Positions 46,449-53,525 are shown, numbered from the stretch's first letter. The stretch: DNA of 64,000 nucleotides from a bacterium MS4 (GCA_000752215.1 CCFG01000014.1:1-64000); one strand, 5' to 3'. Numbers and translations: made by a program. The notes: a model not told the origin generated them from the letters alone.

Positions 46449-46992
46449 CAAAAAAGAGGTGCTCACCCCCGCCCTCACACTGTTTGTGATCTGTCTGGTC
46501 ACCGCGGTTCTGCTGGCTGGCACAAACCTGATGACGCGCGATAAAATCGTGGAGATCAACAAACAGTCCGAAGCTGCTTCCCGCCAGCTTGTACTTCCTT
46601 CCGCGAAGGCTTTTGAGAATTCAAAAGACGGTTCCTACGCCATCGGCAAAGACGGAAACGAGCTTACCGGATATGTGTTTACCACCAAGACAAAAAGCTA
46701 CGGCGGCGATCTGAAGGTAATGACCGGCATTGACAAGGACGGCAAAATCACCGGCGTTGTCCTGCTGACCATCGGAGATACGCCGGGCCTCGGCCTGAAT
46801 GCGGAAAAAGAAAGCTTCCGCGATCAGTACAAAAAGGCCGTCCCCGAAAACGGGTTTGAAGTGATTAAATCCGGTACCGCGTCGGATACACAGATCGAGG
46901 CGATGACGGGCGCCACCATTACGAGCAAAGCTGTCACCACATGCGTGAACGACGCAATCAAACAATATCAGAAAGTAAAGGGGGGCGAATAA
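46438..46992 (+). CDS. rnfG: Rnf complex subunit RnfG
   Basis: This 184-aa subunit has one N-terminal membrane helix (LTLFVICLVTAVLLAGTNLM) and an outer FMN-binding domain. The flavinylation motif is EAMTGATITSKAV with acceptor Thr160, modified by ApbE. It begins at TTG 46438 inside the 3' end of rnfD. Confidence 0.94.
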   Translation: MRIDKKEVLTPALTLFVICLVTAVLLAGTNLMTRDKIVEINKQSEAASRQLVLPSAKAFENSKDGSYAIGKDGNELTGYVFTTKTKSYGGDLKVMTGIDKDGKITGVVLLTIGDTPGLGLNAEKESFRDQYKKAVPENGFEVIKSGTASDTQIEAMTGATITSKAVTTCVNDAIKQYQKVKGGE

Positions 46993-46993
46993 A

Positions 46994-47683
46994 ATGGCGA
47001 AAACTCCATGGCAGGAATTCAGCAAAGGTATCATCAAGGAGAATCCCGTTCTTCGCCTTGTGCTTGGTACCTGTGCTACGCTTGCGCTGAGTACCTCCGC
47101 AAGCAACGCGATCGGCATGGGCCTTGCCACGACCTTTGTGCTGGTGGGATCGAACACGGTTATTTCCCTACTGCGCAGGGTCATCCCGGACAAGGTGCGT
47201 ATCCCCTGCTATATCACGTTGATCGCGGGCTTTGTCACCATTGTGCAGATGCTGATCGAGGCGTATTCCCCGAGCCTGAAAGCGGCGCTCGGCATCTACC
47301 TGCCTCTGATCGTTGTCAACTGCATCATTTTGGGCAGGGCCGAAATGTTCGCGAACAAAAATAAAGTCCTTCCGTCCGTTTTGGACGCCCTGGGGATGGG
47401 CGTCGGCTTTACCGCCACGCTGCTGGTGATGGGTATCATCCGCGAGCTTCTGGGCGCCGGAACGGTTTTCGGCTTTCCGATTACTGCCGGGTTTGTGTCA
47501 CCCATTATCATCTTCCTTCTCCCTCCGGGAGGCTTCTTCGTGTTTGGTATGATGATTGCGCTTGCAAACAAATTTGCTGCTGAAAAGGGCGCCGAACCGG
47601 CTGAGCTGGGCTGCCAGAACTGTCCTCTCTGCGGAAGCTGCTCAATGATGGCTGAAAAAGAAAAGGAGTGTGCGGGAAAATGA
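46994..47683 (+). CDS. rnfE: Rnf complex subunit RnfE
   Basis: This 229-aa membrane subunit has six hydrophobic helices; family motifs are KENPVLRLVLGTCATLALS, GIYLPLIVVNCIILGRAEMF and DALGMGVGFTATLLVMG. An unusual Cys-rich tail (CQNCPLCGSCSMMAEKEKEC, near 210-228) ends it, which could bind metal or an iron-sulfur centre. It overlaps rnfA by 16 bases. Confidence 0.94.
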   Translation: MAKTPWQEFSKGIIKENPVLRLVLGTCATLALSTSASNAIGMGLATTFVLVGSNTVISLLRRVIPDKVRIPCYITLIAGFVTIVQMLIEAYSPSLKAALGIYLPLIVVNCIILGRAEMFANKNKVLPSVLDALGMGVGFTATLLVMGIIRELLGAGTVFGFPITAGFVSPIIIFLLPPGGFFVFGMMIALANKFAAEKGAEPAELGCQNCPLCGSCSMMAEKEKECAGK

Positions 47684-48288
47684 TCAAGGGATTAGTCGCC
47701 ATTTTTTTGGCTGCCATACTAACCGAAAACTACATTCTTAATAAATTCCTGGGCATCTGCCCCTTTCTGGGCGTTTCCAAAAAGCTAGACACCGCAACCG
47801 GCATGAGCATTGCGGTTACCGTCGTCATGGTGATTTCCACCGCGGTGACATGGCCGATTTATACCTATGTACTGGTTCCGCTCAACCTTGCGTATTTGCA
47901 GACAATCGTCTTTATTCTGATTATCGCGGCCCTCGTTCAGTTTATTGAGACGGTACTGAAAAAATATATTCCATCGCTGTACAATGCGCTCGGCATATAC
48001 CTTCCCCTCATTACCACCAACTGCGCCGTGCTCGGCGTAACCATGCTGGTCATTGAGAAAGGCCAGTCCGACCCGACCTTTGGATTTATCCAGTCGCTTG
48101 TAAACGCGTTTGGCTCCGGTATCGGTTTTCTGGTGGCCATGGTCATCTTCGCGGGAGTGCGGGAAAGAATTGAAAACAACGATATTCCGAAATCCCTTCA
48201 GGGCTTGCCGATCACACTGGTTGCCGCGTCGCTGACAGCCGTGTCGTTTCTCGGCTTTCAGGGCCTTGTTGACGGCATGCTGGGTTAG
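47668..48288 (+). CDS. rnfA: Rnf complex subunit RnfA
   Basis: This 206-aa membrane subunit pairs with RnfE, its paralogue, in the ion channel. It begins MCGKMIKGLVAIFLAAILTENYILNKF; ATG 47680, giving MIKGLVAIF, may be the true start since GGAGTGTG lies close before it. ALGIYLPLITTNCAVLGV and NAFGSGIGFLVAMVIFAG are conserved, including the Cys that holds the membrane iron-sulfur centre in this family. Confidence 0.93.
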   Translation: MCGKMIKGLVAIFLAAILTENYILNKFLGICPFLGVSKKLDTATGMSIAVTVVMVISTAVTWPIYTYVLVPLNLAYLQTIVFILIIAALVQFIETVLKKYIPSLYNALGIYLPLITTNCAVLGVTMLVIEKGQSDPTFGFIQSLVNAFGSGIGFLVAMVIFAGVRERIENNDIPKSLQGLPITLVAASLTAVSFLGFQGLVDGMLG

Positions 48289-48299
48289 GAGATGCAGAT

Positions 48300-49094
48300 A
48301 TGAATGAAATATTGACTCCGGTCCTGATTGTGGCCGGGATCGGCCTCTTGTCAGGCCTCATCCTTGCGATTGCGTCGATCGTCATGGCCGTGCCCAAGGA
48401 CGAAAAAGCCGAAGCAATCCGCGACATGCTCCCGGGAGCCAACTGCGGCGCCTGCGGATATTCCGGCTGTGACGGCTACGCAAAGGCGTTGTCCTCGGGC
48501 GAGGCGAAACCCGGACTCTGTCCTGTGGGCGGCGCGGCGGTAGCAAAAACTATTTCCGAATACCTTGGCTGCGCCCCGGGTGACGTGGAAGCAAAGGTGG
48601 CCTTGGTCCACTGCCTTGGCAGCTATGACAATACGACCGATAAGGTGGAGTACGAAGGAATTGCGACCTGCGCGGGGGCGGCGATCGTCGCCGGCGGCGT
48701 GGCAAGCTGTCAGTACGGCTGCATGGGCCTGGGCGACTGTATGAATGCCTGCCAATATGGCGCGATCAGCGTTTGCAACGGTGTTGCCAAAATTGATCCG
48801 GTCAAGTGCAGAGGCTGTTCCATGTGTGTAAAAGCCTGCCCGAAACACCTGATTTCGTTTGTCCCCGCAACAAAGCAGGCGGTGGTCCGGTGCAGCAACT
48901 GCGATAAGGGCGCCCTGACCGGCAAAGTTTGCAAGGTCGGCTGTATCGGCTGTATGAAATGTGAAAAAACCTGCCAGTACGACGCCATCCATGTCGCAAA
49001 TTTCCTTGCAGCCGTCGATCCTTCTAAATGTGTCGGCTGCGGCGAGTGCGCCGGCGTTTGCCCAAGGCATTGCATTACCATGTTCGGAGTGTAA
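48300..49094 (+). CDS. rnfB: Rnf complex subunit RnfB
   Basis: This 264-aa ferredoxin-oxidising subunit has an N-terminal membrane helix (about 5-28). A GANCGACGYSGCDGYA cluster site follows, and more cysteine sets come after it: CQYGCMGLGDCMNAC, CRGCSMCVKACP, CIGCMKCEKTC and CVGCGECAGVCP. Several [4Fe-4S] clusters are therefore expected. It is the last gene of the operon. Confidence 0.95.
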   Translation: MNEILTPVLIVAGIGLLSGLILAIASIVMAVPKDEKAEAIRDMLPGANCGACGYSGCDGYAKALSSGEAKPGLCPVGGAAVAKTISEYLGCAPGDVEAKVALVHCLGSYDNTTDKVEYEGIATCAGAAIVAGGVASCQYGCMGLGDCMNACQYGAISVCNGVAKIDPVKCRGCSMCVKACPKHLISFVPATKQAVVRCSNCDKGALTGKVCKVGCIGCMKCEKTCQYDAIHVANFLAAVDPSKCVGCGECAGVCPRHCITMFGV

Positions 49095-49111
49095 ACAATA
49101 GAACGAAAAAC

Positions 49112-49145
49112 GGGGTGTAACCCGGCCAGCCGGGATGCACCCCAA
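49112..49145 (+). terminator. possible terminator of the rnf operon
   Basis: GGGGTG...CACCCC with an inner CCCGG/CCGGG stem is followed by AATTTATT, which is a weak T-tract. Confidence 0.5.
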
Positions 49146-49172
49146 TTTATTCAACTTTCATAAAGGTTTATA

Positions 49173-49201
49173 TTGCTTTTTCTATGAGTTTATTATATAA
49201 T
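49173..49201 (+). promoter_or_regulatory. tRNA-Leu promoter
   Basis: TTGCTT (49173-49178), a 17-base spacer and TATAAT (49196-49201). It points at the truncated tRNA copy at 49217, so that copy holds the original promoter. Confidence 0.7.
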
Positions 49202-49216
49202 ATAACACGTTGTTCA

Positions 49217-49259
49217 TGCCGGTGTGATGGAATTGGCAGACGTAGTGGACTCAAAATCC
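49217..49259 (+). pseudogene. truncated 5' half of tRNA-Leu (attachment-site remnant)
   Basis: 43 bp identical to the start of the complete tRNA-Leu at 49418, breaking off inside the 3' side of the anticodon stem. The following bases do not continue a tRNA. This is a duplication typical of site-specific integration at a tRNA gene. Confidence 0.85.
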
Positions 49260-49417
49260 GTTATCCCCATTTTTTCCGGAAGTAGATTAATACGCCACGA
49301 ACCCGCGTGGTTCCTGATTTCCTAAAAAGTGAATAAACCATCTTGCTTTCAACATCCCTTACTTCCATCCCTTAATTATCTGAGGGCTGAATTTCAAGGA
49401 GATTTGAAAATAGATTT
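49260..49417. other. 158-bp segment between the partial and complete tRNA-Leu
   Basis: AT-rich DNA with one short hairpin (CCACG / CGTGG, 49296-49311). It has no coding gene except the antisense 3' tail of the serine recombinase frame (stop at 49372). It may be a residual element end. Confidence 0.4.
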
Positions 49418-50949
49418 GCCGGTGTGATGGAATTGGCAGACGTAGTGGACTCAAAATCCACCGGTAGCGATACCGTGCCGGTTCGAGTCCGGCCACCGGC
49501 ACCATCAATATGTACGCCGATTTCTACGGTGAAAGACCCGTCGGGATTGGCGTATATTTTTGTCACAAATTCCTGCACAATCCGCTTTGATTCAGTGTCC
49601 CAATGGTCCATAGCGCGGTTTAACCGCGCTATTATTTTATCTGGATTAACTTTTTTTCCGTTGCTCTCTTTATGCTTAATTATGTCCTCCAGCTCACTTT
49701 TGCGGGTACGGAGCCGATCTATTTCATTCTGCAGCTCCGGAATATCCATACCGGAAATAACAGCCCTTACCCCATTTGCAATCTTCTTCAATATGTCCGT
49801 AAGTTCTGCTTTTTCTTTGGCACAGTCTGGTGCAGCCGAATTCACCGCGTCTGCAATCCGATTGGCGGTTTCCTTAAAATCGATCTCCAGTAGATAAGCT
49901 TTTAACTGCTGAACGACGAAGGTTTCTATCATATTAGCATTAATATTCTTCGCTTTACAATTGTGGGTACGATATTTATTACCGCACTCGTAATAACGGG
50001 TTTCACGCTTACTTCCGTCTTTACGGCGGTTAATGCTGGTATGCCCAACAAAGGTAGCTCCACATTCTACGCACTCAATCAGGCCTGATAAGAGATATTC
50101 CCGAGTCGCCTTATTTTCCGCTCTGCGATTTCTCTGAATCATTCTGCTTCGCACTCTCCCCCATGTTTCCATATCTATAATTGGCGGGATAACCCCCTCA
50201 ATTCTGATAACATTTGGATTAAGTTTCCCCCCAGCGTATTTTCTCATGATACGCATAGTGCGTTTGTTCCAGGTATATACCCCTATGTATCTCTCGTTTT
50301 GCAGGATGTCGCACAAGCTGTTTTTTCCTAGTGGGCTGCCATACTTCCCCGGCCTACCGTTAAGCTTGTCCACGATTGCATTGTAGCTTGCGCCGGCAGT
50401 GTATTCTTCAAATACAATCCGCACCGTTTCGGCTTCCTGCTCATTGATTACATACTTCCCGTCAATGACGTCATATCCCAGAGGGGGAAGCCCGCCGCAG
50501 AAAATTCCCTTCTTTGCCCTTTCGGCCGTTCCTGCAATCGACTTCTGTCGAGTATCAAGCACCTGATGTTCGCCGAGGCCAACGCTGATCAGTTCCACAA
50601 GGAAGTCATTCGGGTTTGTAATGTCCCCCAGCTTTTGCGTTGCAGAAATCACTTGGATGTCAAGACGGAGCATTTGCTTTCGGAAAGCAAACCAATCCCC
50701 TACATCACGGGAGCCTCTGGAAATATCGTAAATTATAACAGCATCAAACTCATGTCGGACCGCGGCAGCCACCATATCAATAAATCCTTGCCGGTCCATA
50801 TTGGTTCCGGACTCCGCCTCGTCGCTATAGAAAGAAACAATTTGAATACTGTTCTTTGCACAATACTCCTGAATCTTGTTAAACTGATATGCTATACTGT
50901 TTTCTGTCTGCTTATCAGTACTAAATCGTGCGTATGCAGCCGCTTTCAT
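49372..50949 (-). CDS. large serine recombinase (integrase of the element)
   Basis: This 525-aa site-specific recombinase catalyses integration and excision. The N-terminal resolvase domain has the nucleophile in KAAAYARFSTDKQ (Ser10) and IYDISRGSRDVGDW. A recombinase domain, a zinc ribbon (CVECGATF to YYECGNKYRTHNC) and a coiled-coil segment follow. ATG 50949 follows GGGGGC. The last 44 or so residues (GGRTRTGTVSLPVDFES...) are antisense to tRNA-Leu, so the natural C-terminus was probably replaced on integration. It marks the left end of the prophage. Confidence 0.93.
   Translation of the reverse strand: MKAAAYARFSTDKQTENSIAYQFNKIQEYCAKNSIQIVSFYSDEAESGTNMDRQGFIDMVAAAVRHEFDAVIIYDISRGSRDVGDWFAFRKQMLRLDIQVISATQKLGDITNPNDFLVELISVGLGEHQVLDTRQKSIAGTAERAKKGIFCGGLPPLGYDVIDGKYVINEQEAETVRIVFEEYTAGASYNAIVDKLNGRPGKYGSPLGKNSLCDILQNERYIGVYTWNKRTMRIMRKYAGGKLNPNVIRIEGVIPPIIDMETWGRVRSRMIQRNRRAENKATREYLLSGLIECVECGATFVGHTSINRRKDGSKRETRYYECGNKYRTHNCKAKNINANMIETFVVQQLKAYLLEIDFKETANRIADAVNSAAPDCAKEKAELTDILKKIANGVRAVISGMDIPELQNEIDRLRTRKSELEDIIKHKESNGKKVNPDKIIARLNRAMDHWDTESKRIVQEFVTKIYANPDGSFTVEIGVHIDGAGGRTRTGTVSLPVDFESTTSANSITPANLFSNLLEIQPSDN
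49418..49504 (+). tRNA. tRNA-Leu (anticodon CAA)
   Basis: An 87-nt complete cloverleaf: acceptor GCCGGTG pairs with CACCGGC (49494-49500), then discriminator A and an encoded CCA (49502-49504). Anticodon stem GTGGA/TCCAC holds the loop CTCAAAA with CAA at 49452-49454. A long variable arm (GGTAGCGATACC) fits class II Leu tRNA, and GTTCGAGTC is the T-loop. Confidence 0.95.
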
Positions 50950-50966
50950 TATAATATAGCCCCCTA

Positions 50967-50995
50967 TTGATTTTGGAGGGCTGAACTGGTACAAT
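50967..50995 (+). promoter_or_regulatory. promoter of a candidate small RNA
   Basis: TTGATT (50967-50972), 17 bases, TACAAT (50990-50995), on the plus strand, divergent from the recombinase. Confidence 0.6.
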
Positions 50996-51001
50996 ATGGT
51001 T

Positions 51002-51081
51002 GCGTGTTTATCGTACTGTCAGCCCTGCTGATGGTGAGCCGCTCGTTCCGGGTACCAGCCGGGGCGGGCGGCTTTTTTTTA
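51002..51081 (+). ncRNA. candidate 80-nt small RNA
   Basis: A plus-strand promoter at 50967-50995 and a strong intrinsic terminator delimit a transcript of about 80 nt. The terminator is a 15-bp stem from AGCCGCTCGTTCCGG and CCGGGGCGGGCGGCT, loop GTACCAG, followed by T8 at 51073-51080. No convincing frame with a ribosome site is inside. It is divergent from the recombinase and convergent with the lipoprotein gene, whose stop it touches. Prediction from signals only. Confidence 0.5.
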
Positions 51082-51645
51082 TCCTAACTTTGTAATATCA
51101 AAGTTCTTTGTAACTTTCTGCTCACTAAGACCTAGAAAATCCGTAACATCAGCTTCTATTGGAGAAGATGTATTTGAAAGTGCGAATGCTTTTTCGACCT
51201 CAAGCGAAACACCTTTTTTAATTTCACGAAGGCCGTCGTCTGTATTATAGGCTTTATCCTCGATGCTAAATGCGGGATCCAGCTGAACTCCATCTTGAAA
51301 CACTTGTTGGTTAAGAGCACCTTCAAAAGAGTTTGCATCATCGCTGTTATTTGTCCATTTATATTTTATAATAGCGACAGGTTTTGATTGATAATCTTTC
51401 GCTAATCTTGCAGACTCAATTGTTACACTATAATCTCCAATAGTACCACTGTCAGAATTTTGAACTTCAGATGCTGCTGAAGAAGCTGCGGCTATAGATG
51501 ACGCTGATACATCAGAAGACGGCGGCGGTGTCGAACTTTCAGATGTGGAACTCGAAGGGGATGAAGAACTAGTGGGGGTGCTTGAACAAGCTACTAAAGA
51601 TGCAGAGATTGCCGCAATTAAAATTAGTGCCAAAACCTTTTTCAT
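51079..51645 (-). CDS. DUF5067-type lipoprotein of the element
   Basis: This 188-aa protein has a signal peptide MKKVLALILIAAISASLVAC with lipidated Cys20, a Ser/Pro/Thr-rich linker (20-60) and a beta-sandwich-like domain (SVTIESARLAKDYQSKPVAI, VAIIKYKWTNNSDDA, VSLEVEKAFAL) matching DUF5067. It would sit on the cell surface. In a lysogen, such a gene near the repressor is often a moron that changes the host surface (inference). A 19-bp palindrome lies 17 bases upstream of its start. Confidence 0.85.
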   Translation of the reverse strand: MKKVLALILIAAISASLVACSSTPTSSSSPSSSTSESSTPPPSSDVSASSIAAASSAASEVQNSDSGTIGDYSVTIESARLAKDYQSKPVAIIKYKWTNNSDDANSFEGALNQQVFQDGVQLDPAFSIEDKAYNTDDGLREIKKGVSLEVEKAFALSNTSSPIEADVTDFLGLSEQKVTKNFDITKLG

Positions 51646-51661
51646 TTACGTCCCTCTTTCT

Positions 51662-51680
51662 ATTGACAAAATTTGTCAAT
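51662..51680. promoter_or_regulatory. palindromic operator before the lipoprotein gene
   Basis: ATTGACAAAATTTGTCAAT is perfect apart from its centre base, and T/A flanks extend it to 21 bp. The half-site TTGACAAA also occurs in the switch region at 52651-52657 and as GACAAAA at 52612-52618, suggesting the same repressor. Confidence 0.6.
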
Positions 51681-51727
51681 AAGATATAATATTTTTAGAG
51701 AATTCCACGCCGGAATTTTTCATTTTG

Positions 51728-51758
51728 CCCCTTTCGCTATTCGCAGTAGCGGGAGGGG
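51728..51758. other. hairpin after immA-type gene
   Basis: CCCCT/AGGGG outer and CGCTA/TAGCG inner stems; no strong T-run on the minus strand. Possibly a weak terminator for the repressor transcript. Confidence 0.4.
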
Positions 51759-51763
51759 ATTTC

Positions 51764-52186
51764 TTATGCCAACTTTCTTTGCTTTGCTATGGTGTAGTAA
51801 TCCAAAGTTTTTTCAATAAATGGCTCCGGCATACCAAAATATTCAGCCAACTGCCAGCGCTCAGAATATCCGTCCTCCATAGCAATTTTTAAAGATTCAA
51901 ACGGTATGTATCTCTCAATCGCCCACCGGTTGGCCTTATATTCATGCTTCTCAATCAGGTCCAGCGGACTGCTAACCTTTTGCGTGCAACCAGTAGCGCA
52001 ATGCCCTAACTCGTGAGCTAATATGCCCTTGTACTTTGAAATAGTGTCAAAACAGGATAAATCTAAAAATATACCGTACTCTCCACTTATTTCTATAGTT
52101 GCCGCATCTGCAAAACCGATATCCTGAGTAAACAACTGTATGCCTCTGTTTTCAATATCCTTATACATAGCCGACAATTCGACCAT
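51764..52186 (-). CDS. ImmA/IrrE-family metallopeptidase
   Basis: This 140-aa protein contains the zinc-peptidase motif LAHELGHCATG (His58, Glu59, His62) and a conserved EYKANRWAIERYIP. ImmA-type proteases cleave the partner repressor to induce the element. The repressor gene lies 18 bases upstream on the same strand, the classical arrangement. Confidence 0.92.
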   Translation of the reverse strand: MVELSAMYKDIENRGIQLFTQDIGFADAATIEISGEYGIFLDLSCFDTISKYKGILAHELGHCATGCTQKVSSPLDLIEKHEYKANRWAIERYIPFESLKIAMEDGYSERWQLAEYFGMPEPFIEKTLDYYTIAKQRKLA

Positions 52187-52204
52187 TCCCCGTCCCCCGT
52201 TTTA

Positions 52205-52552
52205 TTATTTATCTTTATGCTCTTGACCCAGTTTAAACAGACGAGCCATTTCCAAAAGCCTCTGTTTGTTTTCTTCTGTAAGATCCTGCGTTTCTGCGTG
52301 AAGCGCATAAGTAAAATCGTCAAAGGTAATATCCTTGTCAGACTGAACAGAATCATCACCAAGTAATGTATTCAGTGGTACGCCCAGTTTATCCGCATAT
52401 TCATTTGCGACAGTAATTTTAGGAGTTCGCTGATTCTTTTCATACCTGCTGATTACCTGTTTTGATGTACCCAACAATTGAGCCAATTCTTCTTGTGACA
52501 TATTGCGGTCTAATCGAATTTGCTTTAAACGGTCACCAAATGAATTATTCAT
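52205..52552 (-). CDS. XRE-family phage repressor
   Basis: This 115-aa protein has an N-terminal helix-turn-helix (LKQIRLDRNMSQEELAQLLG, SKQVISRYEKNQRTPK) and a short C-terminal helical region, without a LexA-like peptidase domain, which fits ImmA-dependent cleavage. ATG 52552 follows AGGTGAT; a codon at 52561 is an alternative. It is divergent from the Cro-like gene across an operator region. Confidence 0.92.
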   Translation of the reverse strand: MNNSFGDRLKQIRLDRNMSQEELAQLLGTSKQVISRYEKNQRTPKITVANEYADKLGVPLNTLLGDDSVQSDKDITFDDFTYALHAETQDLTEENKQRLLEMARLFKLGQEHKDK

Positions 52553-52582
52553 TGTTATCACCTATTTTTCTTTGATGCTTAT

Positions 52583-52611
52583 ATTAAAGCATATTTTGTC
52601 ACCAATTTCAA
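52583..52611 (-). promoter_or_regulatory. leftward (repressor) promoter
   Basis: On the minus strand TTGAAA (52606-52611), 17 bases, TTTAAT (52583-52588). Confidence 0.55.
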
Positions 52612-52618
52612 GACAAAA
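52594..52618. promoter_or_regulatory. switch operator O1
   Basis: TTTTGTC and GACAAAA, inverted, with 11 bases between, cover the -35 of the leftward promoter. Confidence 0.6.
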
Positions 52619-52639
52619 TTTATTATTTTCAAAAATAAA

Positions 52640-52656
52640 TCACCAAAGTATTGACA
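52640..52656. promoter_or_regulatory. switch operator O2
   Basis: TCACCAAAGTATTGACA; its TTGACA is also the -35 of the rightward promoter. Confidence 0.6.
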
Positions 52657-52679
52657 AATTAAATGACAGATGATATCAT
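52651..52679 (+). promoter_or_regulatory. rightward (early) promoter
   Basis: TTGACA (52651-52656), 17 bases, TATCAT (52674-52679), driving the Cro-like gene and early operon. Confidence 0.65.
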
Positions 52680-52687
52680 TACGTTAG

Positions 52688-52704
52688 TCACCAAACGATT
52701 GACA
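52688..52704. promoter_or_regulatory. switch operator O3
   Basis: TCACCAAACGATTGACA matches O2 in 15 of 17 positions and overlaps the expected rightward start site. A partial copy (GTCACCAAATGAG) recurs at 52927-52939. Confidence 0.6.
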
Positions 52705-52720
52705 GAAAGGAAGTGCAGTA

Positions 52721-52957
52721 GTGCAAAAAGTTAGAGAGCTTCGCGGTCTTATCTATAGTCAATTTGATTCTGAAACCGAGTTTGCAAAGGCCATTGGGTG
52801 GCCCAGACAGCGAGTTAACAAAATTACTAATGGGACTAAGGAGCCAAACATAGATGAATTAAGCGTTCTTGCAAAAGCGCTTAACAAATCCGTCGGAGAA
52901 ATAGCGCAAATTTTTTTGCGTTGTAAGTCACCAAATGAGCAACAAATCAAATCGTAG
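52721..52957 (+). CDS. Cro-like helix-turn-helix protein
   Basis: This 78-aa protein starts at GTG 52721 with AAAGGA upstream. The helix-turn-helix lies in SETEFAKAIGWPRQRVNKITNGTKEPNIDE. It is the first rightward gene of the element, so a Cro-type or early regulator role is likely (inference). Confidence 0.85.
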   Translation: MQKVRELRGLIYSQFDSETEFAKAIGWPRQRVNKITNGTKEPNIDELSVLAKALNKSVGEIAQIFLRCKSPNEQQIKS

Positions 52958-52971
52958 TGCAAGCCACAGAG

Positions 52972-53003
52972 CAGATCGAGATTCATGAAGGCTGACCGAT
53001 CTG
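52972..53003. other. inverted repeat after the Cro-like gene
   Basis: CAGATCG and CGATCTG with an 18-base loop; no T-run. Could slow or stop early transcription. Confidence 0.3.
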
Positions 53004-53092
53004 TGAAATAGTATAGCACAAATGTTCTGTTTTACAATCCCTCAAAATTTTGCAGTCCCGTTTATGGTACCGCGTGAAAGGAGGACAACCAT

Positions 53093-53260
53093 ATGCCGGC
53101 GAAATCAAAAACCCCATCTAGCAACATTATGATCCGCAATGACGCGAAGTCCCTCTCCCCTGACCTCATGGCAAGGATATTCTTTGGGCTCCCTTTGGAC
53201 AGGCTGGTCGAGGATATCAGGAACAACCCCGGCGGCAAATATGATGACCTGTACGCATGA
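53093..53260 (+). CDS. small phage protein, 55 aa, unknown function
   Basis: Begins MPAKSKTPSSNIMIRNDAKS behind GGAGGACAACC and ends GGKYDDLYA. The region SLSPDLMARIFFGLPLDRL looks helical. I do not recognise a family. Its stop overlaps the next start (ATGA), so it is coupled to the zinc-ribbon gene. Confidence 0.65.
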   Translation: MPAKSKTPSSNIMIRNDAKSLSPDLMARIFFGLPLDRLVEDIRNNPGGKYDDLYA

Positions 53261-53406
53261 CCGCCCTGTGCTCCCGCTGCGGCAAGCGCTGGATAATCAG
53301 TATCCTGCAGCACATCCCCCGGAGCGGTTACATATGCCCGCACTGTGCCGTGAGGGACAGGCTGGTTAGGGCGGGGATTATTAAGGAAGGAGGGGAACGG
53401 GATTGA
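53257..53406 (+). CDS. small zinc-ribbon protein, 49 aa
   Basis: MTALCSRCGKRWII then GYICPHCAVRD: two Cys-x-x-Cys knuckles that would bind zinc, followed by a basic tail. It overlaps both neighbours by a few bases (ATGA before, TTGA after), a strong sign of real coupled genes. Confidence 0.65.
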   Translation: MTALCSRCGKRWIISILQHIPRSGYICPHCAVRDRLVRAGIIKEGGERD

Positions 53407-53525
53407 AAATAGGTGAAAAAGACTGCGACCAAGTCGTCGTTACTTCCGATAGCGGCGAAGTGATCGCAGTGGTGTCCGACAAAGAAATTATCGAACACGA
53501 CGGATACAAAGTGAAACTATCCTAA
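53403..53525 (+). CDS. small phage protein, 40 aa
   Basis: Starts at TTG 53403 behind AAGGAGGGG and reads LKIGEKDCDQVVVTSDSGEV to IIEHDGYKVKLS, a compact acidic beta-rich protein. No family recognised. It is the third of three overlapping tiny genes. Confidence 0.55.
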   Translation: MKIGEKDCDQVVVTSDSGEVIAVVSDKEIIEHDGYKVKLS

